NCBI GenBank assembly: GCA_015501585.1
Contig: JADNRY010000008.1
Location: forward strand, 434,001-498,000
Direction of reading: 5' to 3'
DNA length: 64,000 nucleotides
DNA from: Rhodocollybia butyracea
Taxonomy: Eukaryota; Basidiomycota; Agaricomycetes; Agaricales; Omphalotaceae
The translations under genes were made by a program, and so were the position numbers. Below the pieces are notes generated by a model, which was not told the DNA's origin, searched no databases, and worked only from the letters and a program-made list of their open reading frames with translations. This document shows positions 1 through 12,246 of the stretch, piece by piece. How positions within the stretch are numbered: the first letter of the stretch is position 1; the number at the start of each line of letters is the position of its first letter.

Positions 1-2039
1 GCAGATAGATCAGGTGGTTGTAACAAAAAAGGCAAAAGTAGAGGATGAAAACGAAGAGGATGAGGATGAAGAGGAAAGTGAAGAAGAGGATTGGCAGCGG
101 GAGGCTGCCGCCCAACTCGCCGCAGAGGCAGAGGAGGAGAAGAAACTTGCCGAAGAAGAAGCCAAACAGGAAGCAGAGGCGGAGCTCAAACGAGCCAAAG
201 AGGCGCAGATTGTGATGCCAGAAAAAGTCGATCTCTCACTTGAAGAAGCAAAGGCACTTTTCAAGGTAACCACACGCGTTTCTGCCTCTGTCTCGACTCA
301 TATTACTTCTCCAGACACTGCTTCGTGAGAAAGACATAAACCCGCTACACCCATGGGACACTTCTTTGCCAAAATTCGTCAATGATCCTCGATACATTCT
401 CCTTCCTTCTGTCTCTGCCCGCCGGGAAGCTTTTGATGAATACTGTCGAGATCGTGCACGAGAGCTTAGACGGACTGCAGTGAACAAAGAAACCCGAACA
501 CCAAGGGAAGAATTCGATTCTCTATTATCCGCCGAAGTGAAAAGCACGCGGACCAGCTGGACTGATTTCAGGCGGACGTGGAAGAAGGACAGGCGCTTTT
601 ACGGTTGGGGAAGGGATGACCGAGAACGTGAAAAGGCATTCCGAGATTTCATTCGTGATTTGGGAGAAAGTGCGCATCCATTTCAAAGCACCTTTAGTCG
701 TCTACTAATCTGGATACACAGAAAAGAAAGCTGCCGCACAGAAAGCGGAAGCTGACTTTTTTGATCTACTGAAAGAACGGGCTGAAATCGAAGAGGGCAG
801 CGTTTGGAAAGTGGTATGTGAATTCTCGCCGCTCATTGGTGTTGTATTCTCATCATGTCAAATAGGTCAAAAAGTATCTAGTTAAAGATCCTCGGTATGA
901 TGCGGTTGGCTCATCCTCATTGCGAGAGGAATTGTTCAGCACGTTTGTGAAAGCTAAATTGAGCAGTTCTTTGCTTACAACTTCATCCAAGGCAGATGAA
1001 GATGAAGGTGGCCAAACTGATTTGAAAACCGAGAGTAAGAAGGAGAAGAAGGAACGGGCCGTTAAGGAGCGAGAAGAAAAAGTCCGCCTTGAACGAGAAC
1101 GTGCTGAAGCAAGTAATAGGAAATCTAGAATGGATCTAAACAAGGAAGAAGGAGAGCGAGAATTCAAGTACGTGTTCATCTGTTCGAGATTCTCTGTTAT
1201 ATTAATGATGCTATACATGTTGCAGTACTCTTCTTACAGATGCTATTCGCGATCCACAGGTACGGCAATTTTGTGTATGTGTATAGATGCTAATTCCATT
1301 CCCAGATATCTTGGCAAAATGCCCTTCCTCAGCTCCAAACCGACCCTCGATTCCAAAACTCTCCTCTCCCGCTAAATCAGCAACTTCATCTCTTCCATGA
1401 GCATGTCTCAACCATACGGTCCAAACATCTGAAAAGTCTGCATTCTCTCTTCGAGTCACATGCGCCAACTTTAGCTACCATTTTGGACGACCAACTCATA
1501 TCATCTGTAATGGCATCTGCTCCAGCTGCTAAACTTGGGATGAGCGAGAGATCCCTACATCAAGAGTTTGAAAAGTGGCAGCGAGAACGAACTTATGCTT
1601 CACGGAAGGCATTTGATGAAATGCTGACGGAGAATGCGTTCGTGGAATTCTGGGGTCGCTTGGGGAAGATTGGAGGTGAAGGCGTGGACGGTGGAGTGAA
1701 AGCGGATGAAGATGATGAAGAAAGCGAAGGACTTGGTACAAAGGTCGATATGAAGGAACTGGCAAAAAACGTAGATGTTGGTGAGGTGGAGAAGGTCCTT
1801 CGAGTGCGTTGAATTTTTTTTTTTTCTCGAAAATTTGTATTTCTGATGCTTTGTACAGAACGACAAGCGCTATATCATGTTTGATCATGTCCCAGAACAG
1901 CGGGAGCAATGGATTCGTGTATGTCATCGCGCTTTTCTTGAATTTTTGGGCCATTTTGCTGAGTGGATTTCTCTAGGACTACCTCTCCTCATTATCTGCT
2001 CCAAAACTCTCTGTTCACCTTCCGACTTCTGCTACTTGA
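1..2039 (+). CDS. FF-domain transcription/splicing factor (TCERG1/CA150-like), 3' part
   Basis: Partial gene whose 5' end lies outside the window. Reading starts in frame at base 2 with an acidic, Glu/Lys-rich coiled stretch. It then runs through FF-type modules: the first begins near LSLEEAKALFK and continues across an intron (266-314) to LLREKDINPLHPW and KFVNDPRY; further modules carry KYLVKDPRYDAV and NDKRYIMFDHVPEQREQW. Introns are recognisable near 668-720, 815-866, 1168-1226, 1260-1305, 1805-1858 and 1919-1976; the last exon ends at TGA 2037-2039. FF repeats bind phosphorylated RNA polymerase II CTD and splicing factors in the nucleus; TCERG1-type proteins carry WW domains upstream, which would lie before this window. 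The charged linkers and repeated W...F..DPRY pattern fit TCERG1/Prp40-like proteins. I infer the TCERG1-like rather than the Prp40 type from the repeat sequences only. Confidence 0.75.
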
Positions 2040-2405
2040 CGGATCTTTCATTTCCGACGTACCGTGTACATTTTTTAACTTTGATTATACAAATCCAAGA
2101 TTAAATCCATAGTGTTATTCGTTGGTCGCATGCTTAACTAATCACACAGAGCTCCCTACGCTTGGTATGCTCGATGTTCAGCTCAAAAAGCACAGACATC
2201 GTTTCTTTCTACGTTTACAGCGTTAGAACAGGCAGAAACCGTGTGACAGTTCGCGACTGCCAGGGTCTCGTGATAGACCGTGATGATGTGACCAGTGAGA
2301 ATCTGAACCTTCCCAGGACACGATTTGACACGTCAGTGCGTCATATAAATAATTAGTCTGACTTACAAGTACTGGCTCAACTCTGGTTCAACGCAGTACG
2401 CTGCA
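2040..2405. other. Intergenic region upstream of the ER Hsp90 gene
   Basis: No coding exon is supported here. It holds the terminator region of the FF-domain gene and the promoter of the Hsp90 gene, including a TGACACGTCA box annotated separately. Confidence 0.6.
2326..2335. promoter_or_regulatory. Candidate unfolded-protein-response element
   Basis: TGACACGTCA lies about 70 bp before the Hsp90 start codon. On the minus strand it reads TGACGTGTCA, which contains the TGACGTG core bound by bZIP regulators of the unfolded protein response (XBP1/ATF6/Hac1 class). The location in front of an ER chaperone gene makes this a reasonable candidate, but a 10-base match can arise by chance. Confidence 0.35.
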
Positions 2406-5400
2406 ATGATGCGTATTTTCAGCTCATTCCTTATCTTTTCCTCCCTCTTGTCGTTGGGTCTCGCTCAGGATACGGCGAATATCCCGAAGAAAAAGTTCGA
2501 CTACCAGGTAAATAACTGGCACTTCTTCTCTGGCCTGTAACTTATATAGATCTAATTGTAGAGCGATGTGGCCCGTATGCGGAAGATCGTCATAAACAGG
2601 TTTGTAAATTGTTGATTGGTTCATGGAGGACATAAAGCTCATGCCGTCCCTACAGTCTCTACTCACATAAGCAAGTTTTGAACATCTCTTGTTTATGCTC
2701 AACAAGCTCATCGTTCCTTGAATAGAGAAATCTTCCTTCGTGAACTAATTTCCAATGCTAACGACGCTATCGAAAAGCTCCGTCTTACTGCTTTAGTCGA
2801 CAAAACCGTCTGGGATGGTACAGACCCGCTCAATATCACGATCAAGGCCGTGAAGAATGAAGATGGCAAGGGAGGAAAACTGATTATCTCTGGTGAGTAA
2901 CAAAGCCTGGCTCAATGCACAGTCGATCTCATTCAACTCATAGACACGGGAATCGGAATGGGCCCGGAAGAGCTCACAACCAACTTGGTGGATATTCAAT
3001 TTTTGATTGAAACCGAGTCGCGGTCGCTAATATCGCTGTACAGGGTACCTTGGCAAAATCCGGCACTTCTGATTTCCTTGCTCGTGCTGAAGGCGCAGAA
3101 GGCCCTGAAATTAATGCTGGCAACCTTATCGGAGCATTCGGTCTCGGATTCTACAGTAGCTTCCTTGTCTCAGACAAGGTTGTCGTCGCTTCTGTCCCCG
3201 CCAAATCAGAGAAAAACCCTGAACCTGCTCAGTACATATTCAGCTCCTCGTCGGAAGACAGTGCCTTTGAGATTTACCCCGATCCTCGGGGTAACACCCT
3301 TGGACGTGGAACGGAGATTACACTTGAGCTTAAGGATGATTGTCTGGATTACCTTGAAGTTCAAGAACTCACTGCGTTGGTGTAAGTAGTAGCTTTTTTG
3401 TGCAATGTCCTTTAGCTGATAGGCTGGTGCAGCTACAAACACTCTTCCTACTCTACATCTTTCCCAATGTACTTGTTCACACAACGGACGGAAGAAATTC
3501 TCGACGAGGAAGCAGAGACCACCCCCGTCGAAGCACGGAAACCTACCGGCGATGAAGATGAGGAAGAGGCTGTCATCGAAGATGTCACGGAAGAGTCTGC
3601 TTCTCCCAAGACGAAGACTGTCACGGTTGATGAGTGGGTGCGCTTGAATAACCAGGCCCCCATCTGGGCACGGTAAGAGGCATTTTTCTGCCAAGGGACA
3701 TTTATTGATCCCTCGCTTGCAGTGATTCTAAAGAGGTACCAGAAGGTGCACCAGTATACTATAACTAGTCTATGCACAATCCTGACGCTTTCACAGAGGA
3801 CTACATACTGTTCTACAATGCGTTTTTCAAGGACTTTACACCACCAATGACCTGGCAGCATTTCTCCGGAGACTCTGAATCTGGTGTCTCGTTCAAAGCA
3901 ATTATTTACCTCCCAGACAAACTGTAGGTTCCTTTCTTGTGAATAATTTTCTCTTCATTGTCGATTTGATTATAATCAGACCGGATTCATACTGGCAACA
4001 ACCGCTGCTCTCTCGGGAGCAAGACGTCAAGCTTATGGTAAAACGTGTATTTATTACCAACGATCTCGGAGAGGATGCGCTACCAAAATGGGCAACTTGG
4101 GTTAAAGTAGTAGTTGATGGTACGAGTTTATCCCCCTAATTAAGACGACATTCGCTCACTGCTGTCTACCGGCAGCGGAAGACCTACCTTTGAATGTGTC
4201 TCGAGAAACACTTCAATCAACAGCCTTCTTGCGACAACTCAAGTCTATCATTCTTAAACGTATCCTCCAGCTTTTCACCAAGATGGCCGATCTGGAAGAG
4301 GATGAACCCGAGAAATTCGAAAAATTCTATGAAGTCTTCGGTCCAATTATGAAGCTCGGGGCTATCGAGGATCTGAAGAATAGGGAGAAATTGACTTCTC
4401 TAGTGAGGTTCGCGACCAACCAGAGAAACTACACTTCACTGGATCAGGTGCGTTACATTTCATTTCACATATATTCAACACTCAGAGTCGATGATCTTGC
4501 TATGCTAGTATCTCTCGAACAGGAAACAAGGCCAAAAACAGATTTTCTATTTGGCAGAAATCGCCCAGAAACCTGCTGAGCTCGCAAAAAGCGTATTCGT
4601 AGAGAAACTTCACGCTCGAGGTTATGAAGTTCTGCTCTTCACCGACCCCTTAGATGAGATCCTTATCCAGAGCATTCGTCGGTGGAGGTGAGTATAATGC
4701 TTGTGATCTACGAGAGCAGAGAATTGACCGTTCATGAAGGGACGTGCCTTTCCAGGATATCGCTAAAGTCGGTCTCAAATTCGGAGACGAGGGTGCGTGC
4801 TTTTACGGTTTTCCTTGCCGAGTTTCCTAACTTGCTGGTTCAGATGATGACGAGGAAGCAGAAAAAAAACAAATGAAGGAGGCAGCGAAGAAGTACAAAT
4901 CTCTCATAGACTATCTCAGGACACAAGCCAAGGGCGTTGTCCGGGATGGTAAGAAGTACTCTAAGCGATTGGCGTCAAGTCTAATTTTCTTCTTCTATAG
5001 TTGTCATATCCAACCGACTGGTGACAAGTCCCGTCGCAGTTGTGGCAGACAAGTTCGGATACACCGCGAACATTCAGCGTCTGAAGAGTAAGTTGACCTC
5101 TACACTTCGTTCATTTTGTACAATTTGACTTTTTGTGCCAGGTGTATCAAAGGAAAAAGATCCTAATGAAGCATTCGCTCTGAAAGAAAGAGTACTCGAA
5201 ATTAACCCGCGGTCTCCGTTAATCGAAGGGCTCCTCAGGAGAGTCGAGGCACTTCCAGACGATGACGAGGGTAGGGATATTGAGGCCGAGGAAGAGCTTG
5301 AAGAGGTTGCTTCTATCCTCCTTGACGGCGCTCTCATTCGTTCCGGTTTCAACGTACCCAGCTCCAATGAGTAAGTTTTAGTCTGTCCCGATGTGATCAC

Positions 5401-5728
5401 TGGCACTGAACGTTTTTGCAGCTTTTTTGCGCGAGTCGACCGTGTTTTGAGACGATCCCTGGGTGTCTCTGAGCATGCACGTACAGATGACACCGTCAAG
5501 CCTGCTCCGCCTGTGGATCCTGAGTTTCCTGCATTTGAAGAGTTGTATAAGATGCCTCGCAATGATAAACCAGGAGTCTACATTCCTCCGCATTTGCAGG
5601 ATGATGTACGTGCTTCTAATGCATGCTAATATGGTTTTGCTGATGGTGCCTTTTTTCGCTAGGTCGTCTTTGAAATGGAGGAAGTAGACGAAGAGGGCAA
5701 TATCATTACTCCTCACGATGAACTGTGA
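2406..5728 (+). CDS. ER-resident Hsp90 chaperone (GRP94/endoplasmin-like)
   Basis: ATP-dependent chaperone of the ER lumen. The first exon encodes a signal peptide (hydrophobic FLIFSSLLSLGLAQ). The GHKL ATPase domain follows: FLRELISNANDAIEKLR, DTGIGM, GTLAKSGT and the ATP-lid glycines in IGAFGLGFYSSFLV. An acidic linker comes next (DEDEEEAVIED), then the middle domain (WVRLNNQAPIW, DYILFYNAFFKDF, NVSRETLQ) and the C-terminal dimerisation domain (VVISNRLVTSPVAVVADKFG). The protein ends in HDEL, the fungal ER-retrieval signal. About 17 short introns split it; apparent frame breaks near 4448-4510 and 4688-4742 disappear when the 3' splice sites ctag|tatctc and gaag|ggacg are used. Start chosen at the first of two consecutive ATGs, directly before the hydrophobic core. 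The family assignment is firm; the ER location follows from the two targeting signals. A cytosolic Hsp90 would end in MEEVD and lack a signal peptide. Confidence 0.95.
2671..2725 (+). other. GC-AG intron in the ER Hsp90 gene
   Basis: The conserved SLYSHK-EIFLREL sequence is only restored if the intron begins at GC 2671 (aa|GCAAGT) and ends at AG 2725. GCAAGT is the usual 5' consensus of the minor GC-AG class. No GT site nearby keeps the frame. Confidence 0.75.
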
Positions 5729-5915
5729 AAGGCGGGTGGTGTACTTGATTTTGGAGTAAATTAAATCATCTGGATTTGATTCATTTACTGTATTATACCT
5801 GCAATAAAGAAAGTACTCAAATAACTGACAGCCAAACGTTGAGTGGCATTTGAGCGCCAAGTCCACGTGGCGGACTTTTCAAATACATCGAGGTGTCCTT
5901 TGCTTGAGGCCTCGA

Positions 5916-8772
5916 ATGGCTGCTCCATTCTCTCGTCTGCAGCTCGCTGCAGCGCTCCTGGGTATGCACATTGTGCTGGAAAGATTAATCTTCTCTAAAT
6001 CCAAACTGTAGAATACGACAATGACCCATCGGACCCCAGTGCCCCATACAGATCCGCTCACGAAAGTGCCATTTTCGCCCATCTTCGACGCCATCCAGCT
6101 CGGCCACATATCTCACAGCGCAAAAGTGACTATCTCAGTGTGGCTCTTCCCAGCGAAACAGACTCGGTTCTCGACGGTGGAAAAAGAAAGTCAAGAGCAT
6201 CAACTATCGGTCCCTTGCGAAATCCTTTCAGCGCAGATGATTTGTATGAAGAAGAACACGAGGAACATGACCCCCCAGTTGAAGCAGAAATGGAAATGGA
6301 CTTGACTTCTTGGGGATTGGATGCTTTCATGTCCAAAGAAAAGAGTAGCAAGGGCAAAGGCAAAGGGAATTCTCTGTCTTCTGCCCCACCTCTCTCTGCT
6401 GTGCAGGCTCATTTCCCTAAAACTAACGACTCCCCTGGAGTTCAGCACCGGCCACGGGCTACTCGATCAATGAGCGTCGGTAATAATTACGACTTTTTGT
6501 CTCCCGCCGAGGACATGAGACGCAAGTCTATTGGTTCACCGTTAGATTTATCTGGAATGGATATTACTGCATCGTTCCACCGTCCGGCTGCCTCTACCTC
6601 GCAGAGCGCTTACGACGGAATTGCCGAAGAGTACGAAGAACCTGGAATGGGTTCTATCCCTTTTCCTACTGCTGCTTCAGTTCGCAGTCCTTCCCCAATG
6701 ACTTTGGACATGGATAAGCATCGTAGGACATATTCTACGGCTAGCATTGACTCGAAAATGGCTATGAACAACGTCCGTCTACGTACCACGTCAAACGGAA
6801 CTATCGAACCTGAAGACAACATGTTCGCTCTAGCACCCCCGTCTCGAGCATCCAAATTCGATCCTAAAGCGGCTGCTCATGCCCGTACTATGTCCACTGC
6901 ATCTCTAGGCTCGCGGATACTCTTAGACAATGACGGAAACTCTGTTATGATGGGGAGGCCTCCATTGGAGAACCGCTACTCTACTACGATGGAACTACTT
7001 AGACCCAAAGTATTGGTCATGCCCAGTCCCTTGCAGTCTGCCAATGCCCCTCCTCCTCCACCCAAGGTTAGAGATGGCTTTCAGCTAGCGGAAGCTGCCC
7101 CGCTACCTCCAGGTGCTCGTACTTCTAGAAGAATTTCCACTCTCGGAACCTCTAATATTCCTGTTCCTTCAAATTCGTTCACTCCCAATCCTCGCTTGAA
7201 TCTCTCACTTTCCCAGCTCACGTTCCGAAATAATCTCGCTGTTGGTGGTCAACGCGATGTTTCCTATAATGATATTGACGAGGGATTCCTCGTGCTTTGG
7301 AGGACGGAGAGCAGGTGCAGATGGCGACAACCCCTACGATGGAGACGGAGATGCCTCTGCCTCTTTCAATACCTACAGAAGAAGCTGGGCCCCATAGGCC
7401 CGCAGGGAAATTATACGGAAAAAGTCTTATTGATGACCTAGAGAGCCGTAAAGCTTTAATGAAGTCGAAGCAACGGTACAGAAGTTTCTTATCTATCTAA
7501 TTCTTCTTCTCATTTTTTCTCTACAGAGTCTTTAGAGGTGACGACAGACCGTCTATGATGGCTCGAACACCCATGAAGCGGGCGAGCACACTCATTGATC
7601 CAACTGCTTTGCAAGTGCGTCCAGGAAATTCTCGCACGAGTTCCTTCGAACCGGCGGGTGGACTTGCTCGCCGCAATTCTGTTGGCCCACTGGTCAATTT
7701 TGATGGCGATGCAAAGGTACCACCGGTCGCGGTAAATAAAGGTGCTCCAAATCGTTCGGTGTTTGGTGTTGATACACTATGGGAGAGAGAAATGGTCAAA
7801 CTCCGTGAAATAGAAGCACAGGAAGCTTTCGAACGAGAGCGCCAACAAGCTATAGAGGAGACCGAGGCACTGAAGAAAGGAAAGAAGAAGAAAAAGAAGG
7901 GTAAGAAAGGCCTCGAAGATGACAGTCAGATCCAGAGTGTCATGTCTTCAGTACCAGAACCCTCTGTTTTGCAAGAAACCCCAACAGTTTCATCTGGACC
8001 TCCTGTGTTGCCAATCATACAGGCTGCCATCAGAGGTCCGCCTCCGGTCATTGACGACGACGCTTCTGATAGTGAAGAGAGCATCGGAAAGCAAGCTGCC
8101 AAATCCAAATCCACCAAGGCGGAAGGTTGGTATGAGGAATCGTCCGACGAGGATAGACCACGTCGAACTACGGGTATCGGGCTACGATACCCTCAGAAAC
8201 AATTGTCTATTCCTCATATCAAAACTTCCGACGACGACAGTGAAGAGGATGTTCCACTAGCTTCTACAATCAGTCGTGCGGTGCAGCGGACGACGCGGTT
8301 GGCTGCTCCAGATTCTGATTCAGACGAGGAAAAACCGTTGTCTGTTTTGATATCGAAGGCGAGCCTCCCCAGTATCAACTTTGACTCGCTTTCGCCACCC
8401 ACAGCTGCCGCAAACGCCGAGGATGATGATGATGAGCCTCTAGGATTACGTGCGTCAAGAGTGATACCTAGCTCTAGTCCAGAGGGCCAGGGTGAGGACG
8501 ACGATCGGCCTCTGGCCTTCCATCCTGAACAGCAACGTCGCACTCAATATCAGATGATGGCTCAGCACCAGCAGATGATGATGCAGGCTCAGATGCATAA
8601 TAGCATGTTCTTCAATCAGTCCATGTCTGGATTTTTTCCTCCCCCAATGGTGATGCAGCCCATGATCCCACAGGCACCTATACCCATACCCTCCCCGCCT
8701 CCAATTCATGACGCTGCCAAGTATGGAAGGGTCGACCGTTGGAGACACGATGTCGCTATTGAAGACGAATAG
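5916..8772 (+). CDS. Large disordered protein of unknown function
   Basis: I do not recognise a family. The start (MAAPFSRLQLAAALL) is chosen as the ATG of a short first exon whose splice to EYDNDPSDPSAPYRS preserves frame. Most of the roughly 900-residue product is low-complexity and Ser/Pro-rich, with many basic-directed phosphosite-like stretches (RRKSIGS, RTYSTASID, RTMSTASLGS). It has a proline run (NAPPPPPK), a Lys-rich coiled segment near 7780-7910 (EREMVKLREIEAQEAFERE, then KKGKKKKKKGKKG), repeated acidic patches (DDDASDSEES, TSDDDSEEDVPL), and a Gln/Met-rich tail (QMMAQHQQMMMQAQMH). The frame change at 7241-7302 is explained by a 62-bp intron. It looks like a phosphoregulated scaffold, but that is inference. 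It converges on the kelch gene, with about 210 bp between stop codons. Confidence 0.75.
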
Positions 8773-8985
8773 TGCTAATATCATATCTGAACATTCACTT
8801 ACTGTATACTTTTCTAGTTCTCTTCTGGATAACACTTCGTTCGCTTTCAACTTTTCCCGGTATGAGTAAATTCCGCATAATATGTATAGTACAGATTGTG
8901 CATACAAGCGCATTAAGCAAATAAGTAATAGTGAAAGCGATATTTTCATGCAGAGGGTATAATGAATGCAAGTAATATAAATGTC

Positions 8986-11900
8986 CTATGTTGGATTTGC
9001 GATCCAAAGTCTTCGTCTGGGCACGGTGACAGTGAGAATTTCTCGCCTGTCCATTTCGCTCTCTATTCGCTGTTGGCGAACATCTTCATCGTCGTCGTCT
9101 TCATCATCATCCGGTTCCGTACTCCTGGCGCCTCCATGACTGAGATCGGTGGATGCAGCATGGAAAGGCGGTTCATGATAGTACGGGCCCTGCGTAGGGA
9201 AAGCATAATGGTCTGGCGCAGAAAGAGGAGGCGTCTGGGAGGCAAAGTACTGGTTCAACTCCTGAGATGGTTGACTGTCTGGATTGTCCGGTTGAGCCCG
9301 AAGTCGTGTTAGCATTACGGAAAGAATGGAGATATTTGGTATACCCATCCAAGCGAGGACACCCAAGGAGACATAGAAAGCAACAAGCCACACCAAAAAG
9401 ATGATAAAACCAACTCGAGAATGGGGCCACAATGCTATGAGGCATACTAATGCTAGGCCTAGAATGAAAGCCTGTAGAAGTATATGAAGGATAATGCCCA
9501 TTTTGCTGGGCATTTGAGGATGTTGGATCTGAGGCGTTGTGGCGTTAAGCTTATCGGTGGTACCAGGAGTAGAAACTAATTCCCGGTCGCGGGAGCGCTG
9601 TGCTTGAGTCATGGCATAATCGAGTTCGCCCTCCAATGAAACGTCAAAACAAGTGAAAGAACAAAGAGCATAAACTTACAACGGCGTTCACGCTTCGTCT
9701 TCGTTGAAGCCAGTCGATGTCTCGCAAGGGACCTATTGCTGTACGTTCGTGCGCCTGACGGATACGCGGTGGGCGGTTAACAACCTCGAAAGATCTGGGA
9801 GGTTCTGTGGGGGCTGAAGTGACAGTAGGAGATTGAACCCCCCCAGAACTACTGGAATCGCTATCGCTCGACACCCGAGGATCGGTACTTGGACGCCAAA
9901 GAATAGAAGCTCCCCACGAGTGCGTCCTCGCTCGCGAAGATAGTCTGGACGGTGTCCGAGACCGATTGTGGGCAACTCTAAGCTTTTCGCCTGTGTCGAC
10001 TGAAGCCGTTTGTGGTTCGGACGGAGGTAATTCACCTTCAAATGTGGGACGTGGTCTGCTTGGGTGATTGACATGTCTTGATAACAACCATAATAAAGGA
10101 AGCAGGGCATATAACGCCACGAAAAAGGCAAGCGCGGCCCTCCCGTGGCTTGTTTGTAGATGCAGGCTGGTTGACGAAGATCGTCTATTTAACGATGCCG
10201 TCGATGAGATGGAAGTAAAAGCAGAAACCAAACCAGCGACACCGAGTCCAAAACAAACGAGAAGGGCCAGAGCGCACAGTACCACTGAGCGCAAAGTAAA
10301 AGCATGGTGATTGAAAAATGGGGAGTACAATCTTCCCAAAACAACACTGCTCAAAAGCAGGGCCAACGACAGCGGTGCAAGGATTTTGTGGATAACGGAG
10401 GTATTGAACAAACCGGAAACTGAAGAGTTGGCACCACCTGAAGGTGGGGAAGTCGGAGAACCAGGATGGCCACCTGTGCTCGAACCCGGTGCAACAGAGA
10501 TCGCAGATGTGCAAGTCTTGTTGATCTGTACAGTAACACCAGTTCCAGAAGCTGAAACACCCGTCTCCAACTTGCCGTCACCAAAGCCGGACCATTGCTG
10601 GCCAGAAGTAATAGCACCATTGTAAGAACGCAGCACCCACAACTCGTTCAAATAGCGTCCAGAAGCATCACGTCCACCAAAAACCTATGATGACACGCAC
10701 ATTAGCTGATGCGCAACACCCGCGATAAATGAAAATACCAGAGTATCCGAATATGCTCCTGAGGTACCACCGAAAATCGGCGTATTAGCTGCGAATACAG
10801 CACTGCCTTCCCGTGGACTAGGAAAACCAGGATTTGTGCCCGGATCGGCCGACGGCATCACTCTTGTCCATGTACCCGCACTGATGTCGAGAAAATCCTG
10901 GGATTGACCGCAGTACAATCATTAATTGATCGCAAACTGAATCATTGTTACTTACTACCTCTCCATTCTCTAGCCCATTGCCGTCCGACCATAACGATGT
11001 ATTGAATGTGCCAAGAAGGAGCATAGCTTGAGAGGTGGAAGCCGAAACACTGTTCAAACTGGGGATCATCACGGCACCAAATCTCGGAGCTGGACATGGA
11101 CCTGGGGTAATCGAGCTAAGAGTATCTGTATTGAGAACATAGGTATTTTGAGTAGCGCAAGAGCTATTGGAGGCTGAGGTCGTGTTACATCCACCGTAAA
11201 TCGCAACTGAATCCAAAATCATGGTACCAGACATGTTTTGATTTGATATAGAATTGATATTGCTGATAGTCAGTTGTTGCCAACTACCAACTACGCTCTG
11301 TGCATTATTGGAAGTCAAGACGCCTGATACATTGAGGCGCCATACGTCAGAAAGGGGGTCGAGTGAGCTGCCGTCAAATCCACCAGTATAGTAAATCGTA
11401 TTATTAGGACCTGTGCAGCGGAGTTTGTCAATCAATTATTGGCGTACGGAACGGCGTAAACTTGCCTTCCATTACTGGATTAGGAATGTTCGGTGACCGT
11501 GGATCAATGCCTCCCACAGCACCCCATCTTGGAGAAGGACCATTACTCGGAGAAATAGTCACTTCCGACCAAAACTGGTTGACATAGTCAAACTCCTGTG
11601 CGGATATGAGCCGCTATGCCAAGACGGGTGAGTCTGAAACGCACCCAAACGTCCGATAAGGCATTATAGTTGGTGTCTTTACCTCCAATTATAATAAATC
11701 CGTGTCGACTGGGGAAAGTCAGATATGGGTAGTACAGAAACTAAAAGGACATACTTGCTGGCTGCAAAATCATTTCCAGATACGGCGCCACTACGAGCTG
11801 TAGGAGGAGTGCCCAACCCAGTAGGTGGTGCTGGGGCTGACCATGTCAATGTCGTAGTGTTTAGGCTAAGAGATGGAAAGCTTTGAGCAAGACCTAATTA

Positions 11901-12246
11901 GACAGCAGTGATTTTAACGTACAGATATGTCAGCGATTGAGGAATTCCACTCGAAGCTTCTCCTCCAAAAATGACTACAGTAGACCTGGTATCATCCATA
12001 TCAGATTTAGCCCATTCGCCAAGTAAGCATCCTACGTCGAAGCATCATAGCCAATAGCTGCGTCTTTGAGTGGGACTGGTGAGTTGGTACCTTTAAGAAG
12101 ATTGGTGATATCCAACCATCTGTGAAAATTATAATAAAATCATGGAATAATTATAGTAAATGTGCCACGTACTGGAGAGGAGGCACAGTTTGAGAATGTA
12201 CAGCTGTGTACAAAGAAAACAATGAAAGAAAGCGAAAAAAACCCAT
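8986..12246 (-). CDS. Kelch-repeat membrane protein with signal peptide
   Basis: The start is an ATG (12246-12244) opening a signal peptide, MGFFRFLSLFSLYTAVHS, followed by QTVPPLQ and, after an intron, WLDITNLLK. Kelch blades follow across several exons: VVIFGGEASSG, FIIIGGKDTNYNALSDVW, SPRWGAVGG, IYYTGGFDGSSLDPLSDVW, VAIYGGC, PIFGGTSGAYSDTLVFGG with NELWVL. Such blades form an extracellular beta-propeller of the galactose-oxidase type, often used for carbohydrate or protein binding. The C-terminal half has about five hydrophobic membrane segments (for example IHKILAPLSLALLLSSVVL and FIIFLVWLVAFYVSLGVLAW), separated by Ser/Arg-rich cytoplasmic-type loops, and an acidic tail (DDDEDDDDEDV). 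No catalytic copper-site residues were identified, so an enzyme role is not claimed. Role unknown; surface sensing or adhesion is possible. Confidence 0.85.

Noticed and set aside
4448..4742. Possible broken reading frame in the ER Hsp90
   Set aside because: Using the 3' sites at ctag|tatctc and gaag|ggacg restores conserved Hsp90 sequence (YLSNRKQGQKQIFYLA, RRWRDVPFQDIAKVG).
7241..7302. Apparent frameshift in the orphan gene at 5916-8772
   Set aside because: A 62-bp intron (gct|GTTGGT...TTGGAG|gac) joins the two frames in phase and is of normal length, so no sequence error or break needs to be assumed.
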